Source: Acetilactobacillus jinshanensis_A
GTDB taxonomy: Bacteria > Bacillota > Bacilli > Lactobacillales > Lactobacillaceae
Direction of reading: 5' to 3'
NCBI GenBank assembly: GCA_043289735.1
Contig: CP171343.1
Coordinates: 186,001-250,000 of the forward strand
Length of the DNA: 64,000 nt
The stretch's first letter is position 1. Each line of letters begins with the position of its first letter. A program made the translations under genes and the position numbers. Below the pieces are notes generated by a model. That model was not told the origin of the DNA, made no database searches, and saw only the letters and a program-made list of their open reading frames with translations. Shown in pieces: positions 51,382 through 59,909 of this stretch.

Positions 51382-52917
51382 TTAACCCTCGTGATGTTCA
51401 CGCTGGAAATCAGCGATGGCTTGGTATTCGGTTTCCAGCTTTTTGCCTAAACGAAGGTAAATCGGGATTAATTCTTTATAAACGTCAGCGTTCTTCTTAA
51501 TCGGCTTTAAAGAACGGGTGGTGCCGACGAAGTTCTTAACTTCGCTTAAACTATGAATAAAGCCTAAGCTGTACATGCCCAAAGTAGCGGCACCTAAAGC
51601 GGTTCCTTCAAAACTCTTTGGAATGGTAACTTCTTGATCGAAGATATCAGCTAGCATCTGACGCCAGAGTCCCGAACGGGCGAAACCACCGGTAGCTTGA
51701 ATACTCTTTGGCTTACCGACGACGTCTTCTAAAGCTTTATTGACGGCGTATAAGTTATAAACGATTCCTTCTAAAGCGGATCGGATCATCTGCGGAATTC
51801 CGTCCTGACGGGTTAAACCGAAGAATGAAGCTCGGGCGTTAGCGTCCCAGATGGGGGCTCGTTCACCGCCTAAGAACGGATGGCAGATTACACCGTCGGC
51901 TCCAGCCGGAACTTTAGAAGCGATCTTAGTTAAGAGATCGTACGGATCCATTTGAAGTTCTTTGGCGGTAACTTTTTCAGAGCCACAGAGCTGATCGCGA
52001 ACCCAGCGGAAAACGATGCCACCGTTGTTAACGGGTCCGCCGACGACCCACATGTGATGGTATAGGTAGTAACAGAAGACTCGGCCCTTAGGATCGGTCT
52101 TCGGTTTATCAGTGATGACACGAACGGCACCGGAAGTCCCGATGGTAATGGCGAGAACCCCGGGTTGAATAGCGTTAACACCTAAGTTAGCTAATGGACC
52201 GTCAGAAGCACCGATTACGAACGGGGTCTTAGGATCAAGTCCCGTTAATTTAGTTACGTGCGGGTTTAAGCCCTTTAATTGATAAGTCGTGTCAACTAAT
52301 TCTGGTAACTGATCACGGCTAATACCGGCGACTTTTAATGCCGTGGGATCCCAATCCATGGTATGAATATTGAACATACCCGTGGCGTTAGCGATTGAAT
52401 AATCTTCTTTAAGGGTCCCGAATAGTAGGTAAATGATGTATTCCTTTAAGCCTACGAACCAGCGAGTTTTTTTGAAGAAGTCCGGTCGTTCGTTTCGGAA
52501 CCACATAATTTTAGTTAACGGCGTCATCGGATGAATCGGGGTTCCGGTAGCCTGGTAAAGCTTCGGGCCTAATTTGCTGTGCTTAAGCTGATCAGCGTAT
52601 TTATAAGCTCGGTTATCGGCCCAGGTCAAAGCTCTGGTTAATGGACGATGATTTTTATCCAACAGAATTAGGCTGTGCATAGCACAGGAGAAAGAAACTC
52701 CTTTGATGTCACTCGGTTGGTTAACCTTATGAGCTAACTGATGAAGGCCCTTTAACATCGCTAAATAAATCTCGTGGGGGTCTTCTTCGGCCATTCCGGG
52801 AACGTCCTGGTATAATTTGTAGCCGTTGTTGACGTACCCCATAACTTTACCTTTAGTGTTATATAAAACTAACTTGATACTGGTGGTACCAATATCAGCA
52901 CCGATAACGTAATTCAT
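51382..52917 (-). CDS. gntK: Gluconokinase (FGGY family)
   Basis: The enzyme phosphorylates D-gluconate to 6-phosphogluconate, which enters the pentose phosphate/phosphoketolase route. The N-terminal ATP-site GADIGTTSIKLVLYN, the lactobacillar gluconokinase stretch LYQDVPGMAEEDP, SCAMHSLILLD, TIGTSGAVRV and the C-terminal ATGGFARSGLWRQMLADIF are visible. It has 511 residues. Xylulokinase is the main alternative, but GMAEEDP and the whole pattern fit gluconokinase better. No gluconate permease lies nearby. A promoter with an adjacent palindrome stands upstream. Confidence 0.87.
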   Translation of the reverse strand: MNYVIGADIGTTSIKLVLYNTKGKVMGYVNNGYKLYQDVPGMAEEDPHEIYLAMLKGLHQLAHKVNQPSDIKGVSFSCAMHSLILLDKNHRPLTRALTWADNRAYKYADQLKHSKLGPKLYQATGTPIHPMTPLTKIMWFRNERPDFFKKTRWFVGLKEYIIYLLFGTLKEDYSIANATGMFNIHTMDWDPTALKVAGISRDQLPELVDTTYQLKGLNPHVTKLTGLDPKTPFVIGASDGPLANLGVNAIQPGVLAITIGTSGAVRVITDKPKTDPKGRVFCYYLYHHMWVVGGPVNNGGIVFRWVRDQLCGSEKVTAKELQMDPYDLLTKIASKVPAGADGVICHPFLGGERAPIWDANARASFFGLTRQDGIPQMIRSALEGIVYNLYAVNKALEDVVGKPKSIQATGGFARSGLWRQMLADIFDQEVTIPKSFEGTALGAATLGMYSLGFIHSLSEVKNFVGTTRSLKPIKKNADVYKELIPIYLRLGKKLETEYQAIADFQREHHEG

Positions 52918-52980
52918 GTTAGATTGGCGGTCCTTTCAAAATTTTATCTTTTTGGATAAAAGTTATATTATTAAAATTAC

Positions 52981-53034
52981 TGAGTAGCGCTAACCACTCA
53001 ACTTAATTATACTTGAAAATTATCAAGGGTCCAA
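52981..53034 (-). promoter_or_regulatory. gntK promoter with palindromic operator
   Basis: Read on the minus strand, TTGGAC (53034-53029), a 17-base spacer and TATAAT (53011-53006) form a sigma-A promoter. TGAGT and ACTCA arms at the two ends of 52981-53000 flank an AGCGCT core right after the -10, overlapping the likely start of transcription. This is a good place for a repressor; a GntR-type regulator or CcpA (core AGCGCT is cre-like but otherwise weak) are candidates. Confidence 0.6.
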
Positions 53035-53067
53035 GAAGTTGGTTACACTATCGAGGGATGAGTCGTT

Positions 53068-53660
53068 TTGCGTCGAAGAGTGGATCAAAATAATTTTAAA
53101 TCGTCCGGCTATTTATGGCCGCTATTAATCGTGATTATTTTAGTAATCGGCGTAATTGGCGGCGTTACGGTATATCATCATTACCAAATGTCACAATTAC
53201 GTCGTTATCCTTTTCGGGGCATTAGCGTTACTCAACAGGATGGTTATGTGGATTTCTTTTCGTTAGCTAAAACGGGCCAAAGATTCGTGTATATATTCGG
53301 GCGACCCAGGGTTCCATCTATACTGATAATAATTTTGATAATAACTATCAACGAGCTGAAGGCTCCGGCTGAAACCTCGGTGTTTATCATGTTTTTAGTT
53401 TTGCTAGTTCGCCGCAAGCTCAGTTTAAAAACTTTCGGGATCAGGTTGCGACAAACGTGGGCTCATTACCGATTGCGGTTCACGTTAGTTCTCGGTAATT
53501 GTTTGGACTTCGCGACCGGTTGCGAATCAGTTAAAATTAGGTGATGGTTTTAAGTTCTAAAGAAACTTTAAATTTAAACGGACAGGATAATAACGTTACT
53601 CAAATGGTGTTTAACGGTAATCATCTTAATCGAGGGATTTATAATGTTATCAATCTTTAA
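53068..53660 (+). pseudogene. GH25 lysozyme-like muramidase, frameshifted
   Basis: The start looks normal: a basic N-terminus, one membrane anchor (GYLWPLLIVIILVIGVIGGV) and the GH25 opening FRGISVTQQDGYVDFFSLAKTGQRFVYI. The matching continuation (RATQGSIYTDNNFDNNYQRA, then GVYHVFSFASSPQAQFKNF and GSLPIAVHVSS) is spread over other frames. Stops interrupt the rest, with a last piece (QMVFNGNHLNRGIYNVINL) overlapping the helicase start. At least three breaks are present. A functional cell-wall hydrolase is not made. Confidence 0.8.
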
Positions 53661-54846
53661 GCAGCACTTTTATCATTTATATCATAAGCCAACGTTGATT
53701 CAGCGAAAGACTTATCAACCTTTAGTAAAGGGTCATAACGTGGTCGGTTTATCACCGACCGGCTCTGGAAAGACGGTGGCGTTTTTGTTGCCGATTTTAA
53801 CGAACGTAGCTCGCAAGCCGCAAACCCAAGTGGTGATCTTTGAACCGTCACAGGAATTAGCGATTCAAACCAGTCACGTTGCTCGTGAGTGGGCAAATTT
53901 AGTTCATTTAAAGGTCTTATCATTAATCGGTGGCGCTAATATTCGCCGCCAAAAGGATAAATTAAAGAAACGGCACCCGCAGATCGTCGTGGGAACGCCC
54001 GGCCGAATTCAAGTCTTAGTCAATAGTCATCATTTAAAATTAGGTCATTTACAGTCGGTGGTGATTGATGAAGCTGATAATCTATTGACCGGAAGTACTC
54101 TAGAAGTAATTCGGGAGATACTTGATCACGGACCTTCAAAAGTTCAGTTAAGCTACTTTTCTGCAACTGACACGAAGATTCTTCACCATTTAAAACGGTG
54201 GTTTGCTCAGGACGCGGAACGAATCGACGTTAGAAAACAGGATAAAACCCGGGGTCCCGTAATTCACGGCCTATTGCGGATTGGGATGCGAAAACGGCAT
54301 CGAATGCTGAAGATGCTAATGGACGTTCCCCATTTTAAAGCGTTGGTCTTCTTTAATAATTTGAAGGAACTTAACCAGACCTATAGTTACTTTAAGCATC
54401 TGCATAACCATCGAGTTGCTAAGTTAGCTGGATATCAGGGCCAAATTCCCCGAGCTAAAGCTATGCGCGGCTTTCGAAAGAACCGGATTCAGTTGCTTTT
54501 AACCACGGACGTTACGGCTCGTGGCTTGGATATTCCGGAATTGCCAGCCGTGATTAACTATGACGTTCCGAAGCGCCGGACCGAATACATTCATCGAATC
54601 GGTCGAACCGGTCGGATGGGACACCGCGGTTTAGTGATTAATTTTGGTGATAGTCATGATTTTCGGGACCTGCGACATGTTTGCCAAGGCTTAGGTTATC
54701 ATTTTGAGTTGATTTACTTTTACCATAAACAGATCTTGAATCGAGATCAGCTTAAAGAAGGTCGCGCTAAGGATCATCGAAAACGCAAAAATTCTAAAAA
54801 TAAAGGCATGTGGCATAAGTGGCGAAAAGAAGACCGTCAGCATTAA
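53644..54846 (+). CDS. DEAD-box RNA helicase
   Basis: The motifs of the DEAD-box family are in order: LSPTGSGKT (I), PSQELAIQ (Ia), TPGR (Ib), VIDEADN (II, DEAD), SAT (III), TTDVTARGLDIP (V) and HRIGRTGRMG (VI). A basic tail (KDHRKRKNSKNKGMWHKW) follows. At 400 residues it belongs with the short CshB/YfmL-type helicases involved in ribosome assembly or cold response. The exact orthologue is not settled. The ATG is behind GAGGG and overlaps the end of the lysozyme remnant. Confidence 0.92.
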   Translation: MLSIFKQHFYHLYHKPTLIQRKTYQPLVKGHNVVGLSPTGSGKTVAFLLPILTNVARKPQTQVVIFEPSQELAIQTSHVAREWANLVHLKVLSLIGGANIRRQKDKLKKRHPQIVVGTPGRIQVLVNSHHLKLGHLQSVVIDEADNLLTGSTLEVIREILDHGPSKVQLSYFSATDTKILHHLKRWFAQDAERIDVRKQDKTRGPVIHGLLRIGMRKRHRMLKMLMDVPHFKALVFFNNLKELNQTYSYFKHLHNHRVAKLAGYQGQIPRAKAMRGFRKNRIQLLLTTDVTARGLDIPELPAVINYDVPKRRTEYIHRIGRTGRMGHRGLVINFGDSHDFRDLRHVCQGLGYHFELIYFYHKQILNRDQLKEGRAKDHRKRKNSKNKGMWHKWRKEDRQH

Positions 54847-54894
54847 ATCGAGCTTTACTTTAAGAAATTAACGTGAGAAAATAATGCATGTCTT

Positions 54895-54967
54895 GGTCCT
54901 ATAGTCTAATTGGATAGGACTACCGCCCCCTAAGCGGTCGATCTCGGTTCGAATCCGAGTAGGACCA
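54895..54967 (+). tRNA. tRNA-Arg(CCT)
   Basis: The acceptor GGTCCTA pairs with TAGGACC. The loop CCCCTAA closed by ACCGC/GCGGT gives anticodon CCT, which reads AGG codons. It stands alone between the helicase and a terminator. Confidence 0.95.
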
Positions 54968-54981
54968 TTGATTGGATGCAT

Positions 54982-55013
54982 AAAAAAGAGTCAAAATATT
55001 TTGGCTCTTTTTT
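54982..55013. terminator. Terminator after tRNA-Arg, shared with the convergent transporter
   Basis: AAAAAAGAGTC pairs imperfectly with GGCTCTTTTTT around an AAAATATTTT centre. Confidence 0.8.
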
Positions 55014-55031
55014 ATTATATTATTAATAAAT

Positions 55032-55919
55032 TTAAATCATAACGGTGACCGAAGCTGACACTACGATTAAGATTAAGCCAATAACGGTGACGACCATTTC
55101 TTTGGGCGTCTTACGTTGATGGAGAACGTAAACGCTGGAAAGGGTGGCTAAGATAACGGAAGTTTGTGATAAAACGAAACCGGTTGCTAAACCGTTCATT
55201 TGCGGCTGAGCAGAAATTAAATAGGTTAAGGCCGCAAAGGCGAAGAAGAAGCCGCTGATGATTTGTTTGTACGTGACGGGTTCTCGGAAAACGTTTTCTT
55301 TCTTTAAGTGACTAATACAATAGATTAAAGCCAAAAGGACCATTCCGGCAGCTTGCGGTAAAAATGCGTGCTGTCCATTAATATGAGCGGCTTGCGGAGC
55401 TGCTGAATATAACCAGTAGCCGATAACCCCGATTAACAACCGGATAACGGCTTTAATTAAATCACCGTGGTTAGCTTTACTTTGATGCTCTTGCCAGGCC
55501 GTCATAGCGGCCCCGATAATGATTACTAATAACGCGATAATGCCCCAGATTTTATTAGTTAAACCGGGCCAGTTGCCTAATGCAAACACGCCCCATAAAG
55601 TCGTGGCTAGTAATTGAAATGCGGTGGTAATGGGCATCACTCGACTCGAGCCTACGTATTGAAAGGCCTTGAAGGTCATGACCTGACCAAAAGCCCAGCC
55701 GCAGCCGGAAATAATCGACCAGATCAAAGCTTTTCCCGTTGGTAAATTAATTTTAGCAATAAGATTAAAAACGATCGCAAAGATCAAAGTGCCGACGGTT
55801 GAACCGATGATTTGGTTGGTGGGCTTACCACCGAATTTAGAAGCCACGGTGGGATAGAAGCCCCAGCCTAATAAGGGTCCTAAGCCGACCAATAGCGCGA
55901 CGATATTCATATAAATCAT
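55032..55919 (-). CDS. GRP-family sugar uptake protein (GlcU/RbsU type)
   Basis: This 295-residue protein has ten hydrophobic segments and belongs to the GRP family of glucose/ribose permeases. Family-like stretches are GPLLGWGFYPTVASKFGGKP near the N-terminus and KAFQYVGSSRVMPITTAFQL in the first half; both halves show internal similarity as in drug/metabolite transporters. It probably imports a sugar with protons. Glucose or ribose cannot be decided from sequence. It ends at the shared terminator. Confidence 0.86.
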   Translation of the reverse strand: MIYMNIVALLVGLGPLLGWGFYPTVASKFGGKPTNQIIGSTVGTLIFAIVFNLIAKINLPTGKALIWSIISGCGWAFGQVMTFKAFQYVGSSRVMPITTAFQLLATTLWGVFALGNWPGLTNKIWGIIALLVIIIGAAMTAWQEHQSKANHGDLIKAVIRLLIGVIGYWLYSAAPQAAHINGQHAFLPQAAGMVLLALIYCISHLKKENVFREPVTYKQIISGFFFAFAALTYLISAQPQMNGLATGFVLSQTSVILATLSSVYVLHQRKTPKEMVVTVIGLILIVVSASVTVMI

Positions 55920-55938
55920 CCCTTAATGATTTAAAAGT

Positions 55939-56305
55939 TTATTTAAAAGCGAAATATTTAGAAACGATGAAGTTGATTACGATAATAATGATTTGAATTA
56001 AGATAACACGAATAAATTTATTAAATAGGGGGTGATCATTAAATACGTAAGTAAAAAGTCCAAAGCAGCTCCGATTGCGCGTCCGATTAAAAAGATAATA
56101 AATTGTTGAAGACCAAGTATTTATTGACGATAAAAGCAAAGATAATTGAGATTACCTGGGCAATGCCCACCGGAATCATATTGCTGGTGGTCATGGCCAT
56201 TGACATCAGACGAGCGATAAAATAAACCAGGGTCGTCATGGCACCCCAGAATAAGTATTCGATCTTTTCGTTAAAAATAAATTTACGAATTAAATTTTTC
56301 ATCAT
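55939..56305 (-). pseudogene. GtrA family membrane protein, frameshifted
   Basis: GtrA-like proteins help move lipid-linked sugars across the membrane. The first part (EYLFWGAMTTLVYFIARL to FAFIVNKYLVF) is in one frame and stops. A middle piece (IGRAIGAALDFLLTYLM) is in a second frame, and the end (NKFIRVILIQIIIIVINF, then VSKYFAFK) in a third. Some residues between KYLVF and IGRAIG also seem to be lost. It follows an intact gtrB-like gene on the same strand. Confidence 0.8.
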
Positions 56306-56312
56306 GGTTTGA

Positions 56313-57251
56313 TTACTTCATTTCTTTAATCGTGTATAACGGACGGCGCTTAACTTCGGAATAGATCTTGCCGATATATTTACCGATGATTCCAAGACAA
56401 AAGAGCTGGATTCCACCGATTAAAAGAATAATGGATACGAGGGATGGCCAGCCGTCAACGGCACCACCCCAGAAAATCGCGCGTAAGATTACGAATAAAA
56501 TGCCTAAAAACGCCAAGAAACAGGATAAGCCACCGATAACCGTCGCGATCTTTAACGGAACGTCAGAAAAATCAATGATGGCTTCTAGCGAATATTCAAA
56601 TAAGGAATGTAAAGACCAATCTGATTTACCAGCGGCTCGTGGCCGGCCTTTATATTTAAGGAATTTAACTTTAAAGCCGACCCAGCTGAACAGGCCCTTG
56701 GTGAACCGGTTTCGTTCCTTTAATTTAAAGAACGTGTTTAGAAACTGGCGAGTCATTAAACTAAAGTCACGGACGTTAGGCTGAATTTTAACCGATGAGA
56801 TCCGGTTCAGAACTCCGTAAAAATGTTTAGATAGAAAAGCACGAACGGGACTTTGTTTTCGGGTGGTTTGAATACAGCCTACGCAGTCGTAGCCGTCCTC
56901 ACGAATGTATTTAAGCATTTTGGGAAGTAAAGACGGCGGATCCTGTAGATCAACGTCCATTTCAGCGACGTAATCGCCGTCAATGTTATTAAAGCCGGCC
57001 GCCATTGCGGATTCTTTACCAAAATTACGGGCGAATGAAATGTAATGAACATGCTGTGGATCTTTAGCGTGTAGATCCCTTATGATCGGAAGGGTCTTAT
57101 CGCTAGACCCATCGTTGATAAACAGGTATTCATAATCATAATGCATTCCGTGAGCTTTCATTCGTTGAAAGACTTTTTCAACGGTTTGATAAAAGAGTCG
57201 AATAGAGGGTTCTTCGTTATAGCATGGAACTACTAAACCAATTTTTTTCAT
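56313..57251 (-). CDS. GT2 family glycosyltransferase (GtrB/bactoprenol type)
   Basis: The GT-A domain opens with IGLVVPCYNEEPSIRLFY and has NDGSSDKT and the metal-binding DVDLQDPP. Two C-terminal helices follow (IATVIGGLSCFLAFLGILF; LVSIILLIGGIQLFCLGIIG). This is the layout of polyprenyl-phosphate glycosyltransferases that load a sugar on undecaprenyl phosphate for wall glycopolymer decoration. It has 312 residues. Its GtrA partner gene next to it is broken, so the pathway may be incomplete or use another flippase. Confidence 0.9.
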   Translation of the reverse strand: MKKIGLVVPCYNEEPSIRLFYQTVEKVFQRMKAHGMHYDYEYLFINDGSSDKTLPIIRDLHAKDPQHVHYISFARNFGKESAMAAGFNNIDGDYVAEMDVDLQDPPSLLPKMLKYIREDGYDCVGCIQTTRKQSPVRAFLSKHFYGVLNRISSVKIQPNVRDFSLMTRQFLNTFFKLKERNRFTKGLFSWVGFKVKFLKYKGRPRAAGKSDWSLHSLFEYSLEAIIDFSDVPLKIATVIGGLSCFLAFLGILFVILRAIFWGGAVDGWPSLVSIILLIGGIQLFCLGIIGKYIGKIYSEVKRRPLYTIKEMK

Positions 57252-57391
57252 TACAAAGCTCCTTATTTATTTTAATTTAATTATAATATTAATTAAATAA
57301 TAACACATTGTAAATTAAGGTTTGAAAATCGGAATTGAAAACATATTTTGTTATAATTAAAAGAGGTAAAAAGGGTGTAAAGGTGTTAAAT

Positions 57392-58516
57392 ATGAATAAA
57401 CCAATTAAAGTTATGACGATTTTTGGGACCCGTCCCGAAGCGATTAAAATGGCCCCGATTATTTTAAGAATGAAACGAGAGCCAAAGCTTTTTAAGCCGA
57501 TTACGGTCGTTACGGGTCAGCATCATGAAATGCTGCAGCAGGTTCTGCACGTCTTTCATATTCATCCGGATTGTAATTTAAATATTATGCGGAAAAATCA
57601 GACCCTGAGTGAGATTACTACAACGGTTATTAATAAACTGGATTCGATCTTGGATCATCATCGTCCCGACATTATTTTGGTTCACGGTGATACGACCTCG
57701 ACTTTATCGGCTGCCATTAGCGCTTTTTATCATAAGATTCCGTTAGGGCACGTTGAAGCGGGTCTCCGGACTTGGAATAAATATTCACCTTATCCCGAAG
57801 AAATGAACCGTCAGTTAACCGATACTTTGGCTGATTTGTATTTTGCACCCACGCCTTTAAGTCGCCATAATTTATTGCTTGAGCATCATGATGATAAGCA
57901 TATTTATGTAACGGGAAATACCGCTATCGATGCGTTAAAACAAACCGTTGACCCTAATTATCATCACGCTGTCTTGGATAAAATTGATGATCAGCATCGC
58001 ATAATTCTATTGACGATGCACCGTCGTGAAAATCAAGGGACGCCCATGCTACGAACGTTTAAGACCATTAAGGAAGAATTAGCTAAGCATCCGGATACCG
58101 AGGTTATTTATCCGGTTCACTTAAGTCCAGCGGTTCAGAAGGCGGCCCATCAAGAATTTGATTCCGTTAAACGGGTTCATCTTATTCCACCGTTAGACGT
58201 GGTGGATTTTCATAATATTTGCGCTAAAAGCTACTTTATTATGACCGATTCGGGTGGTGTACAAGAAGAAGCACCCTCATTAGGGAAGCCCGTTTTGGTT
58301 CTTCGAAACCGGACGGAACGTCCAGAGGGTGTTAAAGCCGGGACCCTAAAACTAGTGGGTACGGATCCTAAGCGAATTAGAGCCGGAATGGAAATGCTTT
58401 TGGATAATCCAAAAGCTTACCATAAGATGAGTATCGCTAAGAATCCGTATGGTGATGGTAAAGCATCCGAACGAATTTTGAAGGCGATTTATCAAGAAAT
58501 TAATGGTGATAAATAA
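57392..58516 (+). CDS. wecB: UDP-N-acetylglucosamine 2-epimerase
   Basis: The non-hydrolysing epimerase makes UDP-ManNAc from UDP-GlcNAc, used in the teichoic acid linkage unit. KVMTIFGTRPEAIKMAPII, the VHGDTTSTLSAAI and GHVEAGLRTWNKYSPYPEE motifs, and MTDSGGVQEEAPSLGKPVL are all present. It has 374 residues. I chose the ATG at 57392 behind AAAGGTG; the upstream frame is not conserved. The gene diverges from gtrB. Confidence 0.95.
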   Translation: MNKPIKVMTIFGTRPEAIKMAPIILRMKREPKLFKPITVVTGQHHEMLQQVLHVFHIHPDCNLNIMRKNQTLSEITTTVINKLDSILDHHRPDIILVHGDTTSTLSAAISAFYHKIPLGHVEAGLRTWNKYSPYPEEMNRQLTDTLADLYFAPTPLSRHNLLLEHHDDKHIYVTGNTAIDALKQTVDPNYHHAVLDKIDDQHRIILLTMHRRENQGTPMLRTFKTIKEELAKHPDTEVIYPVHLSPAVQKAAHQEFDSVKRVHLIPPLDVVDFHNICAKSYFIMTDSGGVQEEAPSLGKPVLVLRNRTERPEGVKAGTLKLVGTDPKRIRAGMEMLLDNPKAYHKMSIAKNPYGDGKASERILKAIYQEINGDK

Positions 58517-58517
58517 A

Positions 58518-59360
58518 ATGACCATTCGATTAAAATTACGAAAATGGATTAAGTTATTGAATCATCATTGTAAAAGCGCTAATCTTTCTGATTCGGCCGT
58601 GGTCTTAGCGTATTATATCTTATTTTCACTATTTCCGCTGCTAATTATATTGGGTAGCTTATTAAAGATTATTGACGTTCGGTATGGACATTTGATTAAT
58701 TCACTGCGGTTGTTGTTACCCATCAAGATTTATAATCTCTTGCGCCCGGTCGTGTATTCAGCATTAAACGACGGTGGTAAAGAACAGTTATCGCTAGGTT
58801 TATTAATTACCGTTTGGTCGGCAAGTCGGATGATTGCGGCTTTTCAGCGAACCGTAAATCAAGCTTACGGTGTTCATAAGCCTAACGTGATTCGTAATCG
58901 AATCGGTTCGTTATTATGGATGGTTGTTTTTATTTTATTTATCGTGGGTCTGACCTTTTTCTTGGTCTTTGGCCAAATGATTATTAAGATTGCGGTCCGG
59001 TATGCTCATGGTTCGCCATTACTTTCGAGAATGATTAATCGGGTTCAAGAGCCCACCGTTTTGATCGTGTTATATGCCGTGATTAGTTCTTTTTATTACT
59101 TTGTTCCAACTTTAAAGGTAAAAATGAGATATATTTGGTTTGGAACGTTGATTTCAACCGTAGGCTTGATTTTATTATCTAAGGTTTTCTCAATTTATTT
59201 AAAGTATTTTTCGCAAAGCTTTAGTGCTTATCAGGCTTTAGGCGGATTTATTATTCTGATGTTCTGGTTATATTTCTTTGGCCTAGTGATTTTATTTGGA
59301 GCGGTCCTTAACGCTACTAATCAAGATTACAAAGAAAAAATCACTAATCAGTTTGATTAG
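58518..59360 (+). CDS. YihY/virulence factor BrkB family membrane protein
   Basis: This membrane protein has about six hydrophobic segments and the YihY pattern: SDSAVVLAYYILFSLFPLLI, WSASRMIAAFQRTVNQAYGV, and the C-terminal SAYQALGGFIILMFWLYF. The family was once called RNase BN by mistake and its function is unknown. It has 280 residues from the ATG at 58518, one base after the wecB stop. The ATG at 58503 lies inside wecB. It is probably co-transcribed with wecB. Confidence 0.88.
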   Translation: MTIRLKLRKWIKLLNHHCKSANLSDSAVVLAYYILFSLFPLLIILGSLLKIIDVRYGHLINSLRLLLPIKIYNLLRPVVYSALNDGGKEQLSLGLLITVWSASRMIAAFQRTVNQAYGVHKPNVIRNRIGSLLWMVVFILFIVGLTFFLVFGQMIIKIAVRYAHGSPLLSRMINRVQEPTVLIVLYAVISSFYYFVPTLKVKMRYIWFGTLISTVGLILLSKVFSIYLKYFSQSFSAYQALGGFIILMFWLYFFGLVILFGAVLNATNQDYKEKITNQFD

Positions 59361-59366
59361 TGATTT
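59338..59366. terminator. Terminator shared by the YihY gene and flavodoxin
   Basis: AAATCACTAATCA (59338-59350) pairs with TGATTAGTGATTT (59354-59366). It overlaps the stop of the plus-strand gene and lies between convergent genes. Confidence 0.8.
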
Positions 59367-59392
59367 ATTATTTATTATTATTAGATTATAAA

Positions 59393-59848
59393 TTATTTTT
59401 TATTTTTGGCAACGTTAACGATATGTTTAGAGAAATTATCTAAATTTTTAATATCTTTGGCATCCGGCTCTAGATTAATTTTAATATCCTTGGCCCCGTG
59501 CTTAGCGTGAGTTCCTTTAAACGCTCGATCAAATTTATCGACCGCGACGTTATAATAATTACGGTAAAAAGTATCGCCGGATCCGGCGACTCCGTAGATT
59601 TGCTTAGAAAGATCCAGGTGCTGTAGATCATCGTAGAAATCGAGGCCTTCTTCCGGCAAATGGCCTTCGTTGTAGGTGTAAGCACAAACTACGCAGATGT
59701 CGACATCTTTAAATTCAGCTGGATCGGTTTGTGAGATTTCGGTTTCAATGGTGTGAACGCCTAAATCTTCCAGGCCTTCGGTTACGATATCGGCAACGTC
59801 TTCGTTATGACCAGTAATGGTCGCGAATACGACGTGAGCTTTTAACAT
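59393..59848 (-). CDS. Flavodoxin
   Basis: This is a small FMN-binding electron carrier of 151 residues. The phosphate-binding loop is ATITGHNEDVAD, and the isoalloxazine-binding loops are around AYTYNEGHLPEE and GSGDTFY, as in lactic acid bacterial flavodoxins. GAAAGGA precedes the ATG. It is a single gene. Confidence 0.92.
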   Translation of the reverse strand: MLKAHVVFATITGHNEDVADIVTEGLEDLGVHTIETEISQTDPAEFKDVDICVVCAYTYNEGHLPEEGLDFYDDLQHLDLSKQIYGVAGSGDTFYRNYYNVAVDKFDRAFKGTHAKHGAKDIKINLEPDAKDIKNLDNFSKHIVNVAKNKK

Positions 59849-59909
59849 TTGATCGTTCCTTTCAAGAGGTTTCTGAATTTAGTTATATCATAAATACTTG
59901 TAAAGATTA

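Noticed and set aside
52984..52997. CcpA cre site upstream of gntK
   Set aside because: Only the AGCGCT core and a few flanking bases fit the cre consensus; kept only as a general operator candidate.
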